This document shows, piece after piece, positions 62,863 to 64,000 of a stretch of DNA of 64,000 nucleotides. Under the pieces are notes generated by a model, which saw only the letters and a program-made list of their open reading frames with translations, did no database searches and was not told where the DNA came from. The stretch covers positions 186,001 through 250,000 of the forward strand of contig CAAGCO010000007.1 in NCBI GenBank assembly GCA_900768345.1, written 5' to 3'. Position 1 is the stretch's first letter; every line of letters begins with the position of its first letter. The DNA comes from Bacilli bacterium. GTDB lineage: Bacteria; Bacillota_I; Bacilli_A; RF39; UBA660. Both the position numbers and the translations under genes were made by a program.

Positions 62863-64000
62863 ATGAATCCAGAAACTAATAATCAAAGTGTTAATAATGT
62901 GCCTGTTCAAGGAAATACTGCGAGTGGTGTAATAAATAATGTAGCGCCATCTCAAGTTGCTCCTGTACAAAGTAATCTGCATGCTGCTCCTAGTGCAGTA
63001 TCTCAAAATACTGTCCAAACACAACCTATTGCATCAGCACCAGTGCAAACTACGGTACAAACACCAGTTCAAAACACTGCACAACCTGTAATGCAAACGT
63101 CAGTACAATCAGATCAAACGCAACTAGTTCAAGCACAACAACCTCAAGCACCATCAACACAACAAACTACTTTAGCTGCACCTTCTAAGGAAGCACAAAC
63201 TACGATTTCTGGAGCGGTTGAAGGAATGACTCAAGTTACTGAGAATGCCAGTGACACACCAGTAGTTTCTGAAACACCAGCAAATGTCGATAATGGAATT
63301 CGTGAAGAAGTTAAATTAGATGCGAGTGTTGCTATGGAAGGAGTTCCAACTATAAATGGAAGTAATGTTTCTGTAGCAGTACCTACTCAAGAACAAAAAG
63401 ATGCTTCTGAAATATCTAGTCAAGCTGTTATAAATACTCAAAAAAGTAAAACAAGTAATACTATAATAGTTATTTTATTGCTTATAATGGCTGGGTGTGT
63501 ATATTTTATTGATGATATCTTAGCATATTTTAATACTAATTTTTCTCCAACTATTAAAAATAATAAAGAAGAAGAACTAAGTAATAATTTAGTTGATGGT
63601 TATATAAAATTAGGTACTCCTGATTCTTATATGAAAACAGGTGGAATAAAATATTATAATTTTTCTCTTAGTGAAACAAATAAAGTAATATTAAGTTTCG
63701 TATCAGATAAAAAATTAGATGAAACTGCTTCTTTAGGATATTATCTTGTTTTATATAATAAAGATAAAGAAATAATTTATAAAGAATTATTCTCTATATC
63801 TAAGAAAGTTGAAGCTAATGAAGTTAGTCAATATAAAATTTCTTTAGATGTCGATGTTTATGAAGATGCTAAATTTGCTAAAATAATAAAATATACTGAT
63901 GAAGAACTTATTAAGAAATACAAACTTATATGTTCATATAGTACTGAAAATAATGGTATTAAATTAAATTATGAAAATACTTATGCATTTGAAAATGATT
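62863..64000 (+). CDS. Gln/Thr/Pro-rich single-pass membrane protein, N-terminal part
   Basis: Open from ATG 62863 (after AAGGGTGA) to the window end, at least 379 codons. Residues about 1-195 are low-complexity, rich in Gln, Thr, Pro, Ala and Val (for example VQTTVQTPVQNTAQP). One membrane helix follows (NTIIVILLLIMAGCVYFIDD, about residues 200-219), then an extracytoplasmic Lys/Asn/Glu-rich domain with LGTPDSYMKTGGIKYYNF. With no signal peptide the N-terminus is probably cytoplasmic. No family recognised. Confidence 0.72.
   Translation, partial: MNPETNNQSVNNVPVQGNTASGVINNVAPSQVAPVQSNLHAAPSAVSQNTVQTQPIASAPVQTTVQTPVQNTAQPVMQTSVQSDQTQLVQAQQPQAPSTQQTTLAAPSKEAQTTISGAVEGMTQVTENASDTPVVSETPANVDNGIREEVKLDASVAMEGVPTINGSNVSVAVPTQEQKDASEISSQAVINTQKSKTSNTIIVILLLIMAGCVYFIDDILAYFNTNFSPTIKNNKEEELSNNLVDGYIKLGTPDSYMKTGGIKYYNFSLSETNKVILSFVSDKKLDETASLGYYLVLYNKDKEIIYKELFSISKKVEANEVSQYKISLDVDVYEDAKFAKIIKYTDEELIKKYKLICSYSTENNGIKLNYENTYAFEND

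Overview
The window is AT-rich Bacillota (Firmicutes) chromosome with mostly short intergenic gaps. UGA acts as a stop and UGG as Trp, so the code is the standard bacterial one and not the mycoplasma code. SpoVS, SpoVAC/AD/AE and a CotD-like coat protein point to a spore former or a recent descendant of one. Gene content, prepilin-like surface proteins and BspA/DUF285 repeats suggest an uncultured host-associated Bacilli lineage (RF39, RFN20 or Erysipelotrichales-like); that placement is inference.

Layout. 1-2200: tail of rseP, small unknown genes, an HD-domain protein, tRNA-Arg(CCT) and a small frameshifted ORF. 2200-12500: a transglycosylase, a DUF1292 protein, a YfhO-type membrane protein, recD2, an AI-2E family permease, spoVS and 5-formyl-THF cyclo-ligase. 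11690-13880: c-di-AMP synthesis (cdaA-cdaR). 13946-15725: a prepilin-like surface protein gene broken at an A8 tract. 15758-24928: the conserved block L10 leader-rplJ-rplL-methyltransferase-rpoB-rpoC, followed by ffh. 26729-30025: an operon of a binding-protein/VWA fusion, an XpaC-like protein and a second binding protein. 30560-31456: a CotD-like gene and a decayed BRO-type phage antirepressor. 32190-42847: two hydrolases sharing a TrbC/VirB2-like membrane anchor, a cadC-HMA-cadA metal-efflux operon, an 839-residue DUF285 repeat protein, two ASCH proteins flanking an EamA transporter, and pyruvate kinase. 42855-50465: trmL, a probable dual nuclease (DUF2779), a SAF-domain protein, a lipoprotein, rpoZ, an RNase J homologue with altered catalytic residues, and a cysteine desulfurase-thiI pair. 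50501-58686: a Pro/Thr-linker protein, ackA, a DHH phosphoesterase, engB, a third prepilin-like protein, an acyltransferase, pssA-psd and a kinase-fold protein. 58695-64000: gatD-murT, tRNA-Glu(CTC), spoVAC-AD-AE and the start of a Gln-rich membrane protein.

How the genes work together. CdaA and CdaR make c-di-AMP and the DHH protein could degrade its linear product. PssA and Psd form the phosphatidylethanolamine branch. MurT and GatD normally amidate lipid II, but this GatD lacks both usual catalytic residues. The desulfurase and ThiI form a tRNA 4-thiouridine pair. Promoters are commonly extended -10 type (TGTTATAAT or TGTTAAAAT) placed close to start codons, giving short leaders and some probable leaderless mRNAs.

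Most notable: probable loss of catalysis in the RNase J and GatD homologues; modular cell-surface proteins in which one N-terminal membrane module carries different C-terminal domains; a promoter nested in a terminator hairpin; a clear L10 attenuator; and an Asp at the rifampicin-critical RpoB position.
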